A stretch of DNA of 64,000 bases from Bradyrhizobium sp. 4 (lineage in GTDB: Bacteria; Pseudomonadota; Alphaproteobacteria; Rhizobiales; Xanthobacteraceae), in NCBI RefSeq assembly GCF_023100905.1, contig NZ_CP064686.1, forward strand, positions 1,488,001 through 1,552,000, given 5' to 3'. A model generated the notes under the pieces. It made no database searches. It saw only the letters and a program-made list of their open reading frames with translations, and was not told the DNA's origin. The translations under genes were made by a program, and so were the position numbers. Positions 18,238-28,305 of this stretch are shown here, one piece after another (the stretch's first letter is position 1; each line of letters starts with the position of its first letter).

Positions 18238-18553
18238 ATGCGCTATCTGCTGTTTATCGCTGCTAGCACTTCCCATGCCACTTGGCTTTGTCTCGCCTTC
18301 GGGTGTACGTCCTGCGACACGCTTGGCAGGACGCTCATTGTCTGCAAGGACGTATCTGGGGGGATCCTGGCAGTTGCCAGTTCTCGTTCGGGGATGGACG
18401 CCTATTGCGGTATCGACCCGAGACATACGCATTGGCGCGGCGGGTAGAACGATCGCGCTGACAACCAGTACAAGACGCCACGAAAAGACGCACAAGGGAA
18501 ATGCGGGGTGTTGTTACGAAATCGTGTCTTCGACGAATAGTAGTGGCCTTTGA
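18238..18553 (+). pseudogene. Small secreted protein, probably frameshifted
   Basis: ATG at 18238 has a good ribosome site (GGAGGCAAG). It opens MRYLLFIAA, the start of a signal peptide, and then goes out of a sensible frame. A second frame from about 18272 continues with PLGFVSPSG and a basic region to the stop at 18553. Joined, the two read as a signal peptide plus a roughly 80-aa basic secreted protein. The family is not recognised. Confidence 0.3.
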
Positions 18554-19703
18554 ACGTGTGCAGCAGAAGCTGCTGACCTCGCAATGGCGGCCGCCGCTTA
18601 GATTGCGACCGCACTACTGCGCCTTAACCGCGCTTAGCCCTTTTTGCATCGCATGACTTGGCTGGCCGTGTCAAACTGTCGACTCTTCGATGGCCTGACG
18701 CTTGGGTTGCCACGGCTACTGCGAATTGAGCAGCAAGCGGACGGCAAGCGCACCGGCGCCTCAGGTCAGCGACGCCTCTAAGCGGCTCGCCTGACAAGTC
18801 TGTACGGTCGGGTTATCCACACGCCATCGAATTAGCGGCGGCAGACGCGCGTCTGCATAGCTTTCATGATCTGCTGCGCTGGAAAGCACTCCCATGCTTG
18901 CATTTGACGAAGGCGCGGCAGTCACTCCGAGCTCGTTTGAAGGATTTCACCGCGGAATTACGCGCAACGCAATTTTCGGCCGACAGGCAGGGGTTCATCG
19001 AACGAATCGATCGCGATATGCCGCTACAACAGAGGGTGAGCGCGAGGCCTGTTTCGGGAGCTGGAAAGTGCCAAGTATCCCGGGGAAGGGATTGCAGCAG
19101 GGCATGGTACGCAATTTCTATCAGCTCTGTATGGGGAAGTATGCCGGAGCGTTGATGCAGCGCAGCAGGTGTGAGCGGCAACAAATCCTCTGGCTGCAGT
19201 TCAACTTGATGAGGCTCGGAAAAGAACTCGCTCCGGTAGAGTATTGCCTCCCTGGGCAGAGCCAGCCAGTCCGACATGCAAGAGATGCGGTTAAGACAAC
19301 GCGCAGGCAAATTGCCAGAATGATCGCATCGGCGCGCCCTGAGGCCCAGCGTGACGCAAGGCGCTTCCAAATGACAATTTGAATCTGGGAGTTCTTGCTT
19401 GATGGTCGCGCGACCATTGGAGTGTTTATGCACGCGCCTGCTACTTTGGAGGCGTATGTTTCCCTTTCATGGTTGACGAGTTTTCACTCGTCCGCCATAG
19501 AAAAAGGGTGGTCCCCCGGGATGCGCGCAATACTCAACTGCTTCGGTCGCAAGAATCGGATTACCGTTCGCCTAGCATATTCGGTGACGCGGGGACTTCG
19601 GGAGGGCGGTGGCTTCAAAATCGTAGGCGAGACAGGTGAGATTAAATTGTATCGCTTCCAGCTCCGAAATCGACCTGAGGCCATCTGACGGAACGGATCG
19701 AAA
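18554..19703. other. 1.1-kb stretch with gene debris, nothing assignable
   Basis: On the plus strand, pieces such as LKDFTAELRATQFSADRQGF (18945 on) and ELESAKYPGEGIAAGHGTQF (about 19055 on, another frame) look like one decayed gene of unknown family. A 189-aa minus-strand ORF (18864-19433) covers the same bases, and I cannot decide which strand was coding. Confidence 0.35.
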
Positions 19704-20576
19704 ATGAGCCACGCTTCGGAAGTATCAGTTGAGCGGATCACGATTCCAATCCTGCAGCGGTGGAAGCAGGAGCGGCGGCGTGTCGTCATGACCACCGCCT
19801 ACGATGCGGTTACTGCAGGCATCGCTGACCCCATCGTCGACATCATTCTTGTCGGCGACAGTGTTGGCAACGTCTGCCTCGGATTCGACAACACGTTGCC
19901 TGTCAGCGTGGCGATGATGAATCATCATCTCGAGGCTGTTGCGCGCACAAGGCCCCGTGCCCTGCTCGTGGCCGATATGCCGTTTCTCAGCTTTCACCTC
20001 AGTCCGGAGGAGACGATACGCAACGCCGGAGGATTCCTGCAGCGAGGTGCAGATGCAGTGAAACTCGAGGGCGGGGCCAAGCGCGTGGAAATTGTGCGCG
20101 CCCTGGTCGATTGCGAAATTCCCGTCATGGGCCATCTCGGCCTCACCCCGCAGAGCGTCAATATCATGGGCGGATTCAAGGTGCAGGGCCGGAAAGCCGA
20201 TGACGCTTTGCGGCTGCTTGATGACGCTCACCGTCTGCAGGAGGCCGGATGCTTCGCGTTGGTGCTTGAAGGCATTCCGGCCGAGCTCGCCCAGCGAGCG
20301 ACCGAATCGCTGTCGATACCAACTATTGGAATAGGCGCGGGTCCCGGGTGCTCGGGCCAAGTGCTCGTATTCCATGACGTGCTGGGGCTGACCGAAAGTC
20401 GTCGGGCCAAATTCGTTCGCGCCTATGCAGATGGTTTTCAGCTGTTGCAGGAGGCGCTGTCGCGCTGGGCTACCGATGTCCGCAGTGGAGCGTTCCCGGC
20501 GCCGCAAGAGTCCTATCGGCTTCCTGAAAGCCTGGGTGACATCATCGCAAACTGGGCTCCTCCTAAGACAACCTGA
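19704..20576 (+). CDS. panB: 3-methyl-2-oxobutanoate hydroxymethyltransferase
   Basis: This 290-aa protein is of usual length. MTTAYDAVTAGIADPIVDIILVGDS is the N-terminal substrate and Mg-binding region, with the DS pair. FLQRGADAVKLEGG and PVMGHLGLTPQSVN are further PanB signatures. IGIGAGPGCSGQVLVFHDVLGL carries the late conserved block, where Cys-Ser replaces the more common Asp in GAG..CDGQ. The enzyme makes ketopantoate from 2-oxoisovalerate and methylene-tetrahydrofolate. It is followed 14 bp later by panC, and the two form an operon. The gene is intact, in contrast to the broken neighbours. Confidence 0.93.
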   Translation: MSHASEVSVERITIPILQRWKQERRRVVMTTAYDAVTAGIADPIVDIILVGDSVGNVCLGFDNTLPVSVAMMNHHLEAVARTRPRALLVADMPFLSFHLSPEETIRNAGGFLQRGADAVKLEGGAKRVEIVRALVDCEIPVMGHLGLTPQSVNIMGGFKVQGRKADDALRLLDDAHRLQEAGCFALVLEGIPAELAQRATESLSIPTIGIGAGPGCSGQVLVFHDVLGLTESRRAKFVRAYADGFQLLQEALSRWATDVRSGAFPAPQESYRLPESLGDIIANWAPPKTT

Positions 20577-20590
20577 TGTAAGGTGCTACG

Positions 20591-21442
20591 ATGCAGACGA
20601 TTACGACGGTCGCTGAGCTTCGTCGTGAACTGGCGAAGGCTTGCAGCGCGGGCAAACGCGTCGGGCTCGTGCCGACAATGGGCTATTTGCACGAGGGCCA
20701 TCTGGCCCTGGTCAAGGCGAGCCGAGCGCAATGCGACGTCACCGTCGTTAGCATCTTCGTCAATCCGACGCAGTTCGGACCAAACGAGGATCTCAGCAGC
20801 TATCCTCGCGATTTCCTGCGCGATGAAAAATTGTGCCGCGATGCCGGTGTTGCGATTGTCTTCGCGCCGGGTGCACGGGAAGTCTATCCGGCTCAATTCG
20901 AGACCTTCGTCGAACCGGGCGAATTGGCGAAGCCACTATGCGGGGCTTTTAGGCCTGGGCATTTTCGCGGCGTCGCAACCGTGGTATGCAAGCTGTTCAA
21001 CATGGTGCGTCCGGACGTCGTGTTTTTCGGGCAAAAGGATTTTCAGCAATGCGCGGTCGTGCGTCGCATGGCGACTGATCTAAATCTTCCGATCGAGATC
21101 GTCACCGTGCCAACCGTTCGGGAACCGGACGGGCTCGCGATGAGCAGTCGCAATCGGAATCTGAGCGGGGAAGAACGTCGGCGAGCCGTTGCCATCAGTC
21201 GTGGGCTGTTCGCCGCGGCGGATGAGTTCCGCTCAGGAGTGCGGGAGGTGGACAAGCTGATTGCGATCGCGGAGCGGCATCTTGAGACCGTTGATCGGCT
21301 GCAATACCTTGAACTTGTCGATGGTGATACGCTCAAGCGCGCCACGAGTCCGCTGCGGCTTCCGGCGGCGCTCTGTGCCGCAGCCTACGTCGGTTCGACC
21401 CGGCTGATCGACAACGTACTGCTCGCGTTGCCAACTCTGTAG
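20591..21442 (+). CDS. panC: Pantothenate synthetase
   Basis: The 283-aa protein shows the family signatures in order. VPTMGYLHEGHLALV carries the HxGH nucleotide-binding motif. SIFVNPTQFGPNEDLSSYPR follows, then VVCKLFNMVRPDVVFFGQKDFQQ, and DGLAMSSRNRNLS carries the KMSKS-like element. It condenses pantoate with beta-alanine using ATP in the cytoplasm. It starts at ATG 20591, 14 bp after panB. The operon gives the last two steps unique to pantothenate synthesis and is intact. Confidence 0.95.
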   Translation: MQTITTVAELRRELAKACSAGKRVGLVPTMGYLHEGHLALVKASRAQCDVTVVSIFVNPTQFGPNEDLSSYPRDFLRDEKLCRDAGVAIVFAPGAREVYPAQFETFVEPGELAKPLCGAFRPGHFRGVATVVCKLFNMVRPDVVFFGQKDFQQCAVVRRMATDLNLPIEIVTVPTVREPDGLAMSSRNRNLSGEERRRAVAISRGLFAAADEFRSGVREVDKLIAIAERHLETVDRLQYLELVDGDTLKRATSPLRLPAALCAAAYVGSTRLIDNVLLALPTL

Positions 21443-22718
21443 CGCAATTCAGAACCAAATCGACAAACTGTGTTCTTCTTATCCGTTTCGGCGGTCTCGC
21501 CGGTGTAACACTGGAAGTTCCGACGCGGCTGCCCCTCGCGCTTCGCCGCGGCAAGAGTTCTAGCCGGGGTAGATCGAAGTGGTCGAAACTAATGCGCGCG
21601 TAGCCCGCATCGACCGGGGGCTTGCGCAATCAATTCCGACTGAAGATGACGCGCGACTGTCTGGGGCAGCGCGTATTCGCCGATCTTGCACTGATCCTTC
21701 TTGAAGGAGAGAACATGCGCGTAACGGAACACCGACACGCGATCCGGACGGAGTTCGATGCATTTGGCGCACCGGATCTAGCACTACAGTTGCAATTTTC
21801 GGGTGGTTCTGAATCTATGGGCCACCATCATTCGGGATTTGATGATTGGTGGAGCGTCGGTCGAAGATGCGCGACGCTGTGGGCTTCTTTGTTGCGGCAG
21901 ACCGAGCAACGGATTCGTCCGCTGTTTACGTAGGAGCGGGTCGCGATCTCGGCGGGGCAGCTTTCTCGATGGAATGTTGGGCAACGAGCGCATCCCTCCC
22001 GCACACGGACAAGAATCAATGCCGGTCCATGTGCACAGCCAATTCGATGAAGAAGTCGTCAATGGCGAGCCGTGACGGGGGGCGTTGACAAAGACGATGG
22101 GTCTAGCAGGCACACAAGCCTCTGCGTACCTTCGATGATCAACTGTTTATGTCGGCGTCTACATCGCGATGTCGGTTGCCACAAGCTCAGGCTACGCAAG
22201 CCCAGAGTAACAGGGTTGCAAACCAAGGGCCTCGCATTAAGGCCGATTGCGATCGGCGGACAATTTCATCTCGTCGTCAGCTTTGCGACTGAGCCATATT
22301 GATTTGTCGCGGATATGACTACGGAAGGCGAGGCCGCATTGGCGCGCTGAAGGGCGTCACGGAATCGCAATACGCGGCCGTGCTCCTTCAGTGCGCGACC
22401 GCGCTCATCAATCAGCAAGTATCAAGCTTGTTGAGAGCCCCCGACGCTCCATGCCTAGCCGGCACAGTTGCCCGATCGTATCGAGTCGTCACGTGCGTTT
22501 TCGCGGTGGCATCGTATTTGCAATCAAAGATGTTGTCGCGGATCGAACTAGAACAGTGACGACCGACGCGATCCGATATCACGCGCTGAACCGTCCGGCA
22601 TGGCGGATTGCGCCAACAAACGATGTCCTCTCGACCGCCGAACCTGCGCACTCTCTGTCGCTCGGGAGTCCGTCGTTGGTACAGCGCCCGCAGGTCGTCT
22701 ATCAATAGGGTCCCTGTC
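21443..22718. other. 1.3-kb region with no convincing gene
   Basis: A 72-aa ORF at 21715-21933 has a good ribosome site (GAAGGAGAG) and reads MRVTEHRHAIRTEFDAFGAP, but it matches no family I know and may be a truncated start. Other short ORFs to 22700 look like shadows. A tts-box-like sequence lies near 22270. Confidence 0.35.
22268..22302 (+). promoter_or_regulatory. Weak tts-box-like sequence
   Basis: TCGTCAGCTTTGCGACTGAG matches the first half of the tts box perfectly (TCGTCAGCTT) and the second half only loosely. No effector gene follows directly. The next real gene is the MFS transporter 420 bp away. It could be a leftover of a deleted effector gene. Confidence 0.2.
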
Positions 22719-23855
22719 ATGGCGTCTGCTGGTCAACCATCCTCTCGGTTAGCAACGCGTCTTGCATTCTTCGTTCCCGGGGTTGGCTTCGGGGCCTGGG
22801 CTCCGCTCGTACCATTTGCGAAAGACCGGCTGGCGGCCGATGACGGCGTGCTTGGCCTACTACTGCTCTGCCTGGGTGCTGGATCCATCATCGCGATGCT
22901 TCTGACCAGTGTTTTGAGCGCCCGCTACGGCGTCAGGCTGATCATTCTTGTGGGTGGGCTTAGTCTCGCGATCGTCCTGCCGTGCCTCACGACAGCTAGC
23001 AAGTTGGCGCTCGGCGTCGCGCTATTCGCCTTAGGCGCCTCGATAGGCTCGATTAGCGTGGCCGCGAACATTCATGCGATGGAGGTGGAGCGCACGGCGG
23101 AGTGCCCGCTGATGTCCAGCTTCCACGCTCAATTCAGCATCGGGGGACTTGTGGGGTCTGCAGCCATGACCGCTTTTCTCTCGCTGCAGATTGACGCATT
23201 TGTTTCGGCTGTGGTCTGCTCGGGATTGATAGTGATCGCGATCATGCTGGCGTGGCCGCGATTGGTACCAACGGCGCAGGCGGACCAGGGACCGTCGTTC
23301 GTTCTGCCGCGTTCCATCGTGCTCCTTCTAGCCGTGATTGCGGCGATCGCCTTCCTTATCGAAGGCGCGATGCTCGATTGGGCTGCCTTGTTGGTCGTCG
23401 GCGCTGGTCTTGCTCCAAAGACGCAGGGCGGCTTAGCGTATGTACTGTTCTCCATAGCCATGACGGTGGGACGCCTTGCTGGCGACGCCGTCGTCGAACG
23501 GGCGGGGGACCGCGCGACACTTATGTTCGGAAGTCTACTGGCCTTGGCAGGTTTCGGAGCTCTGCTGGCGGCACCGGCGGCCGTCATCGCCATGATCGGC
23601 TTGCTGCTCATTGGTCTTGGCCTATCGAATGTCGCCCCGATTCTGTTCCGGCGCGCCGGCACGCAGGAGGCGATGCCCGTTGGTCCGGCGATTGCCGCGA
23701 TCATGACGGTGGGTTATGCCGGAATTCTCATTGGGCCAGCTGGTATCGGCTTACTGGCCAAGTACGTGGGACTGCCGGCCGCATTTGGGGTCCTAGCCGG
23801 GCTCATGTGCCTCGTCGGGCTCTTGGCGCCGATCGCGACGGCGAACACACGGTGA
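22719..23855 (+). CDS. Major facilitator superfamily transporter
   Basis: From ATG 22719 the protein is 378 aa with about 12 hydrophobic helices. The segment LTSVLSARYGVRLIILVGG contains an MFS-like loop 2-3 with Arg-Tyr-Gly, and FSIAMTVGRLAGDAVVERAGDR is the matching loop in the second half. The frame is open 111 bp further upstream, but that part is Arg-rich and non-membrane, and ATG 22719 follows an AGGG. It is close to bacterial MFS permeases of the YbjJ/FucP-like type. The substrate is unknown. It is intact and stands alone. Confidence 0.8.
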   Translation: MASAGQPSSRLATRLAFFVPGVGFGAWAPLVPFAKDRLAADDGVLGLLLLCLGAGSIIAMLLTSVLSARYGVRLIILVGGLSLAIVLPCLTTASKLALGVALFALGASIGSISVAANIHAMEVERTAECPLMSSFHAQFSIGGLVGSAAMTAFLSLQIDAFVSAVVCSGLIVIAIMLAWPRLVPTAQADQGPSFVLPRSIVLLLAVIAAIAFLIEGAMLDWAALLVVGAGLAPKTQGGLAYVLFSIAMTVGRLAGDAVVERAGDRATLMFGSLLALAGFGALLAAPAAVIAMIGLLLIGLGLSNVAPILFRRAGTQEAMPVGPAIAAIMTVGYAGILIGPAGIGLLAKYVGLPAAFGVLAGLMCLVGLLAPIATANTR

Positions 23856-24639
23856 ATGCGTTTGAAACGTGAAAGAGCGGCACCCGCGCGCAAGAGAAGC
23901 TCCGATCGTGTCTTGTCTCTGATCGAGACGGCAATGAGTTGGCTAGCTGATATCTGCCTGGCGCCGATGATCAGCTACTTTTTGCTGGTCCCAAAGCGGT
24001 GCGCTTCTCCGGTAGTGCTTCAGGCCCGGCGATTGGTGGTCCGCGTTCTTACAGAGATCTGCCTTCATGCCTACGATAGGTCGCTTGATGCGCTTGCTGT
24101 TCGCCCAATCGTTTCATCCCAGGCTTCTATGCCTATGTGAATCCGCGCTTTCGGCTGCTCGCAAGCTCGAGCGTTCAACCCAATTGCCCAAAGCGGACGT
24201 TCGCCGAGCAGGCGTTGATACCTCACGGACTTCGAAATACCGGTATCTGGTATCTCGCAGCCCCTGGACAGGTTTGTGCGGTGGCCTTAATCAATCGAAT
24301 TCTGCAAGCCCGGTCGATTTGATCATTCTTTCTCGGGACTATCCCGACGTTCGAAGCCGAGACAACCTCGCCAGTGCGGGCGGTGCTCGATAGGGTCGAC
24401 GAGAGTGAGAAGGACCACGAGATCGGCCTTCGTACGGATCTCGCATGGAAGAGTCTCGAAGTCGGCACCAGAAGAGAAAGCTGGATTGACGCGTACACGA
24501 CGTGAAGATATTGCAGTTTTTGGTCGGCACGCTTTCTCATGGGCATGGTTGGGTCACTTCGTTCCCTTAGGATGGTGCCACGCTTATCGCAAACCCTGCA
24601 GATGAACCGCTCCTTACAACGCGGACGTGTGTCTCTCGC
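23856..24639. other. Gap after the transporter; uncertain short ORFs
   Basis: ORFs at 23856-24140 and 24067-24393 have no recognised motif. Two shifted frames around 24120-24320 give NRFIPGFYAYVNPRFRLLA-like text that may be debris of an unknown gene. Confidence 0.35.
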
Positions 24640-25182
24640 GCCATAATGTTGCTCCGAACGGAGCAAGCCGCGTACCAACTCTTAAAACCAAAGGGTGCAG
24701 GCGTGGCCCCTTCTCGGCGCTTCTCCTTGAGCTTGAACGACGGCTGAAAGAAGTTGACGTAGAGTTGCCGCCGAATAGAGGCGGCCCATCACGTGCGCCG
24801 TGTCGAGGCCAACGAAGCGGCCGTAGCCCATCAAGCGACGCACAACGCACCATTCTTCTGCTCGACGAAGGCCTGACCGTTCTTGTTGTAGGCACGCGAG
24901 CGCGTCACCCCGAGCTTCGGTTGGCGCACCGCGGCGCGAAGACCTCGTTCATGAACCTGCTGTCGTTGTCGAAGTCCACACCGCGTAGAAGCCAGCGGAA
25001 CCGGCTCTGTGCGTGTTTCATAGCCTCGACAACCAGCGAGCCATCCCGCCTCACCTGCGGGTACCGACGAAGCCGGCCATGCATTCCAATCTGAAGCCGG
25101 CCGGGTATTCCGATCGGAAGCCGGCCACCCTTGGCGTCAATCGCATGGGTCGATTTGATGATGTCGTTGAGGGATAAGAAGG

Positions 25183-25953
25183 TCAAGTGGCCGGTTGACC
25201 TGGAGCGGATTGCTTTTGCTTTCTGAGGCTCTCTCCTTTGAGGTCGATGCGGTAAGCGTTGTGGACGAGGCGATCGAGGATTGCGTCGGCGATGGTGGGA
25301 TTTCCGATAATTTCGTACCAGCGATCGACGGGCAGCTGGCTGGTGACGATGATCGAACGAGCTTCATATCGGTCCTCGACGATCTCGAGCAGATCGCGGC
25401 GCTGGTCGGCATCGAGCGGCTCCGGTCCCCAGTCATCAAGAATGAGCAGATCGAGGCGAGCGATAGCACGCAGCATCTTGGTATAGCGGCCATCGGCGCG
25501 ACCGAGTGCAAGGGCCGCGAAGAGACGTGGCACGCGATGGTACGCAACTGAGAAGTCGTCTCGACAAGCCTTGTTGCCGAGGGCGCAAGCGAGCCAGCTC
25601 TTGCCGACGCCGCATGGCCCGGTAACGAGGAGATTATGCCGTGCCCGGATCCAGTCGCCAGCAGCGAGTTTTAGAAAGAGCGCGCGGTCGAGGCCGCGGA
25701 TAGCGCGGTAATCGACATCCTCGACGCAGGCGGCATGACGTAGCTTGGCGGCTCGAGCTCTGCTTTCGAACCGCTTTTGTTGGCGCAGCGTTTTCTCGTG
25801 TTCCAGGAGCAAAGCCAACCATTCGGCGTGTTCGAGGCTGCGCGCTTCGGACTGGGCATCGAGGTCCTTGAAGCCTTTGGCCATACCGTGGAGACCGAGG
25901 CTATGCAGCAGGTCGAGGGTGGGATGGGTCAGCATGCTGGATAATCCTTTCAA
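25183..25953 (-). CDS. istB: IS21-family ATP-binding helper protein IstB
   Basis: The 256-aa protein has Walker A in VTGPCGVGKSWLACALG, Walker B in LDLLILDDWGPEPLD, and the sensor-like IIVTSQLPVDRWYEIIG. It is an AAA+ ATPase related to DnaC that assists IstA in strand transfer. Its start overlaps the end of istA by 4 bp, the standard IS21 arrangement. Confidence 0.93.
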   Translation of the reverse strand: MKGLSSMLTHPTLDLLHSLGLHGMAKGFKDLDAQSEARSLEHAEWLALLLEHEKTLRQQKRFESRARAAKLRHAACVEDVDYRAIRGLDRALFLKLAAGDWIRARHNLLVTGPCGVGKSWLACALGNKACRDDFSVAYHRVPRLFAALALGRADGRYTKMLRAIARLDLLILDDWGPEPLDADQRRDLLEIVEDRYEARSIIVTSQLPVDRWYEIIGNPTIADAILDRLVHNAYRIDLKGESLRKQKQSAPGQPAT

Positions 25954-27485
25954 TGGAAGTAACCGGGGCCGCGCAGATTGGGATGTTCGATGATCGCGTC
26001 CTCGGTATCGCGAGAACTGCGTTCGAGCTTGTTGGCGATGATGGAGGCGATGCTCTTGTAGGTCAGTGCGCTGACCGCGACCGCGCGGGCCGCGATCAGC
26101 TCGGCGCGTTCGGGATCAATATCCTTGAACAGCCGAAGCACGCCGAGACAGGTCCGGAATCCCTGTTCGGGATGAGGCCGATTGGCCAGGATGGCGAGGA
26201 CGAGCCCCTCGGTGTTGGGCCCGATCGACCGCCCCCAGCGCCGGAATCGATCGGGAGTCCACTCGGCGTAACGCCGATGCGCACTGGGCATGTGATCGGG
26301 ATCAGTGCCGTGCCGGCGGCCGCCATAACGGCGCTGATGAGCAGCAACACGCAAACCCCGATGGAACAACTCGATGGTCCGGGTGGTGGCGCGAACGTCG
26401 ACCTGCTCCCGGATCAGGCCGTGTGGAACTGAGTAGAAGAAGCCGTCGACCTCGACGTGATAATCGAGCGAGACGCGGGCCAGGAGCCATTCCGCGAACT
26501 GATAGTCGGCATCCGGCAACGGCGCCAGGACGGGCATCTCGACGGTCTCGAACAATTGTCGGCGGCTGACGCTGATCCGGCGCATGACGTGCGCGTTGAT
26601 GCGCTCCAGCGCGGCGGCGATTGCCGCGTTCGCCTCAGCCAGCGAGAAGAAGGTCTGCCGGCGAAGCCGCCCGAGGATATAGGTCTGGGCAAAACGCACT
26701 CCGGCTTCCACTTTTGCCTTATCCCGGGGCTTTCGTGGCCGTGCCGGAAGGATGCCGACGCCGTAATGGGACGCCATCATCCCGTAGCTGCGATTGATTT
26801 CAGGGTCGTAGAACGAGGCCCTGTGGACGCCGGATTTCAGATTGTCGGGCACGACAAGGCGCGGCACCCCGCCAAAAAATCGGAACATGCGGACATGGGC
26901 CTCGATCCAGTCCGGCAGTGTCTGCGTCCAGGTCGCCTCGGCGTAGGTGTAATTGGAGGCGCCAAGCACGGCGACAAAGATCTCCGCTTCACGCACGACC
27001 CCGGTTGCGCGATCGACGATCATGATTTTCTTGCCGGAGTAATCGACAAACACCTTGTCGCCGGCCGGATGGTCCTGCCGCATGGTCGGCGACAGGCGCC
27101 GCTCGAACTCCCGGAACAGATCGCAGAAGCGACTGTAGCCATAGCCTCCCGGGTGAACCGCGCGATACTCTTCCCAGAGCACCATCAGATTGACGCCGGG
27201 CCGCTTGAGTTCGCAGGCGAGCGAGGCCCAATCTGGCTCGGCGCGCCGACGGAACCCGCGCTTGACGCCGGCATGGGCGAACAGTCGTTGCTCAAGAACG
27301 ACGTCCGTGAGGTCGCCTGCCAAAGGCCACGCAAGCCCGGCCGCCGAGGCCCGCTTGAGATTGTCCTGGATTGTGCTGCGCGCCACGCCGAGCGTGCGTC
27401 CGATCTCCCGGGCGCTCACCCCGTCCCGGGCAAGCCGTAGCATTTGTCGTATCTGTCTCATGGTCAGTTCTCTCTTGGCCGGCAT
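25950..27485 (-). CDS. istA: IS21-family transposase IstA
   Basis: From ATG 27485 the protein is 511 aa. The N-terminal helix-turn-helix (MRQIRQMLRLARDGVSAREI) is followed by the DDE core: VFVDYSGKKIMIVD (first Asp), VPRLVVPDNLKSGV (second Asp) and KAKVEAGVRFAQ (Glu). A beta-barrel domain near the C-terminus has VEVDGFFYSVPHGLI. The frame is open to 27539, but ATG 27485 gives the usual N-terminus. It overlaps istB. Confidence 0.93.
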   Translation of the reverse strand: MPAKRELTMRQIRQMLRLARDGVSAREIGRTLGVARSTIQDNLKRASAAGLAWPLAGDLTDVVLEQRLFAHAGVKRGFRRRAEPDWASLACELKRPGVNLMVLWEEYRAVHPGGYGYSRFCDLFREFERRLSPTMRQDHPAGDKVFVDYSGKKIMIVDRATGVVREAEIFVAVLGASNYTYAEATWTQTLPDWIEAHVRMFRFFGGVPRLVVPDNLKSGVHRASFYDPEINRSYGMMASHYGVGILPARPRKPRDKAKVEAGVRFAQTYILGRLRRQTFFSLAEANAAIAAALERINAHVMRRISVSRRQLFETVEMPVLAPLPDADYQFAEWLLARVSLDYHVEVDGFFYSVPHGLIREQVDVRATTRTIELFHRGLRVAAHQRRYGGRRHGTDPDHMPSAHRRYAEWTPDRFRRWGRSIGPNTEGLVLAILANRPHPEQGFRTCLGVLRLFKDIDPERAELIAARAVAVSALTYKSIASIIANKLERSSRDTEDAIIEHPNLRGPGYFH

Positions 27486-27832
27486 CCGCTTCCCCTCGTT
27501 GATCAAACGAGGGACTTGATGCCTGAGGGACTGACCCAAACGAAAACGCCGACCTTCTCAGAAACCTGGCCGGAAATTGATCGGAATGGCGGCCGGCTTC
27601 ATTTCGGAATGGTGGCCGGCTTCAAATCGGAACGATGGCCGGCTTCACGTCGGAATACCCGGCCGGAATAAATCGGAATCCGCACCTCACCAACGGCAGG
27701 CACTCCGTCCAGCCCGTCGCGAATCGGCCATCGTCATGGTCTGGATGAACGATCCCGCCACCGACGTGCCGCCAGGGGCGGCCATGTCGACCTCGCAGAA
27801 GCCCGGCCGCGGGTTGTCCAATTAAACGTCCG

Positions 27833-27973
27833 GTTCGGAACTTCCCGCCGGATGACGCTCATCATACGGCGCGTCTCAACAACATCGATGCGAAAGCGTG
27901 GCTCGCCGACGCCTTCGCGCGCATCGCGGACATGCCACAGAGCTGCCTACACCAGTTGCTGCCGTGGAATTAG
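27833..27973 (+). pseudogene. IS66 TnpC C-terminal fragment
   Basis: The frame ending at TAG 27973 reads ARLNNIDAKAWLADAFARIA followed by a Leu-rich tail ending LLPWN. This is the typical C-terminus of IS66-family TnpC. Nothing of the rest of the transposase is left upstream, where the integrase-core gene begins. Confidence 0.65.
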
Positions 27974-28305
27974 ACGTCGCTCACGTCGACGTCCTCCGCT
28001 CAGCGCACGTCAACAGAGTCAATTTCGTCTTCACCATTGGTCGCGTGGCAAAGGACCTCGGCGAGGACGAGGACTGGCTCTGGGATGTGGCCAACGGAGT
28101 CGACCCGGTGGGCGGCGTCATCTCGGTTTACAGCATAGGTAACGACGGCGTCATGGCGTTCACCGACTCGGCTAACCTGATGGAGCTCATCAGGATGCAC
28201 AGGGGAACCGAACCCCTCAGGCGTACTGTCCCCGGCTTATCTCGGACGGATACAGTTCAACCAGCTGCACGCGCTATTCAGTTGAAGCCGACTTCACCCA
28301 CTTAG
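27964..28305 (+). CDS. Hypothetical acidic protein, possibly full length
   Basis: A GTG at 27964 opens a frame reading NRVNFVFTIGRVAKDLGEDE, then WLWDVANGVDPVGGVISVY and DDGVMAFTDS-like text. The composition and frame quality look like real coding sequence. I recall similar small hypothetical proteins in rhizobia near IS66 remnants, but I cannot name a family. The C-terminal 30 residues may be out-of-frame tail. It is convergent with the nopD-like gene, whose end it overlaps by about 10 bp. Confidence 0.35.
   Translation: MELDVAHVDVLRSAHVNRVNFVFTIGRVAKDLGEDEDWLWDVANGVDPVGGVISVYSIGNDGVMAFTDSANLMELIRMHRGTEPLRRTVPGLSRTDTVQPAARAIQLKPTSPT

Larger units (their letters stand above)
25056..27684 (-). 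mobile_element. Complete IS21-family element with 7-bp target duplication
   Basis: The ends are TGCGGGTACCGA at the left and, on the complementary strand, TGCGGATTCCGA at the right. Each end carries two to four copies of a GAAGCCGGCC-containing subterminal repeat, the multiple terminal repeats typical of IS21. CCTCACC occurs at 25049-25055 and again at 27685-27691 as the target duplication. Removing the element restores the reading LPLVR-RDGSLVVEAM of the transposase it hit. Both genes inside are intact, so it may still be mobile. Confidence 0.9.
24640..27840 (-). pseudogene. Integrase-core transposase, copy A, split by the IS21 element
   Basis: Reading the minus strand, the 5' part (27840-27685) gives GSFIQTMTMADS and, one frame over, ATGWTECLPLVR. 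After the IS21 element the sequence resumes exactly at RRDGSLVVEAMKHAQSRF and LRGVDFDNDSRFMNEVF, then GVTRSRAYNKNGQAFVEQKNG, the DDE integrase core. Frameshifts follow towards 24640. The family is the integrase-core transposase type often annotated ISNCY, and a second copy lies at 32618-37265. The N-terminus is missing. Confidence 0.75.
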
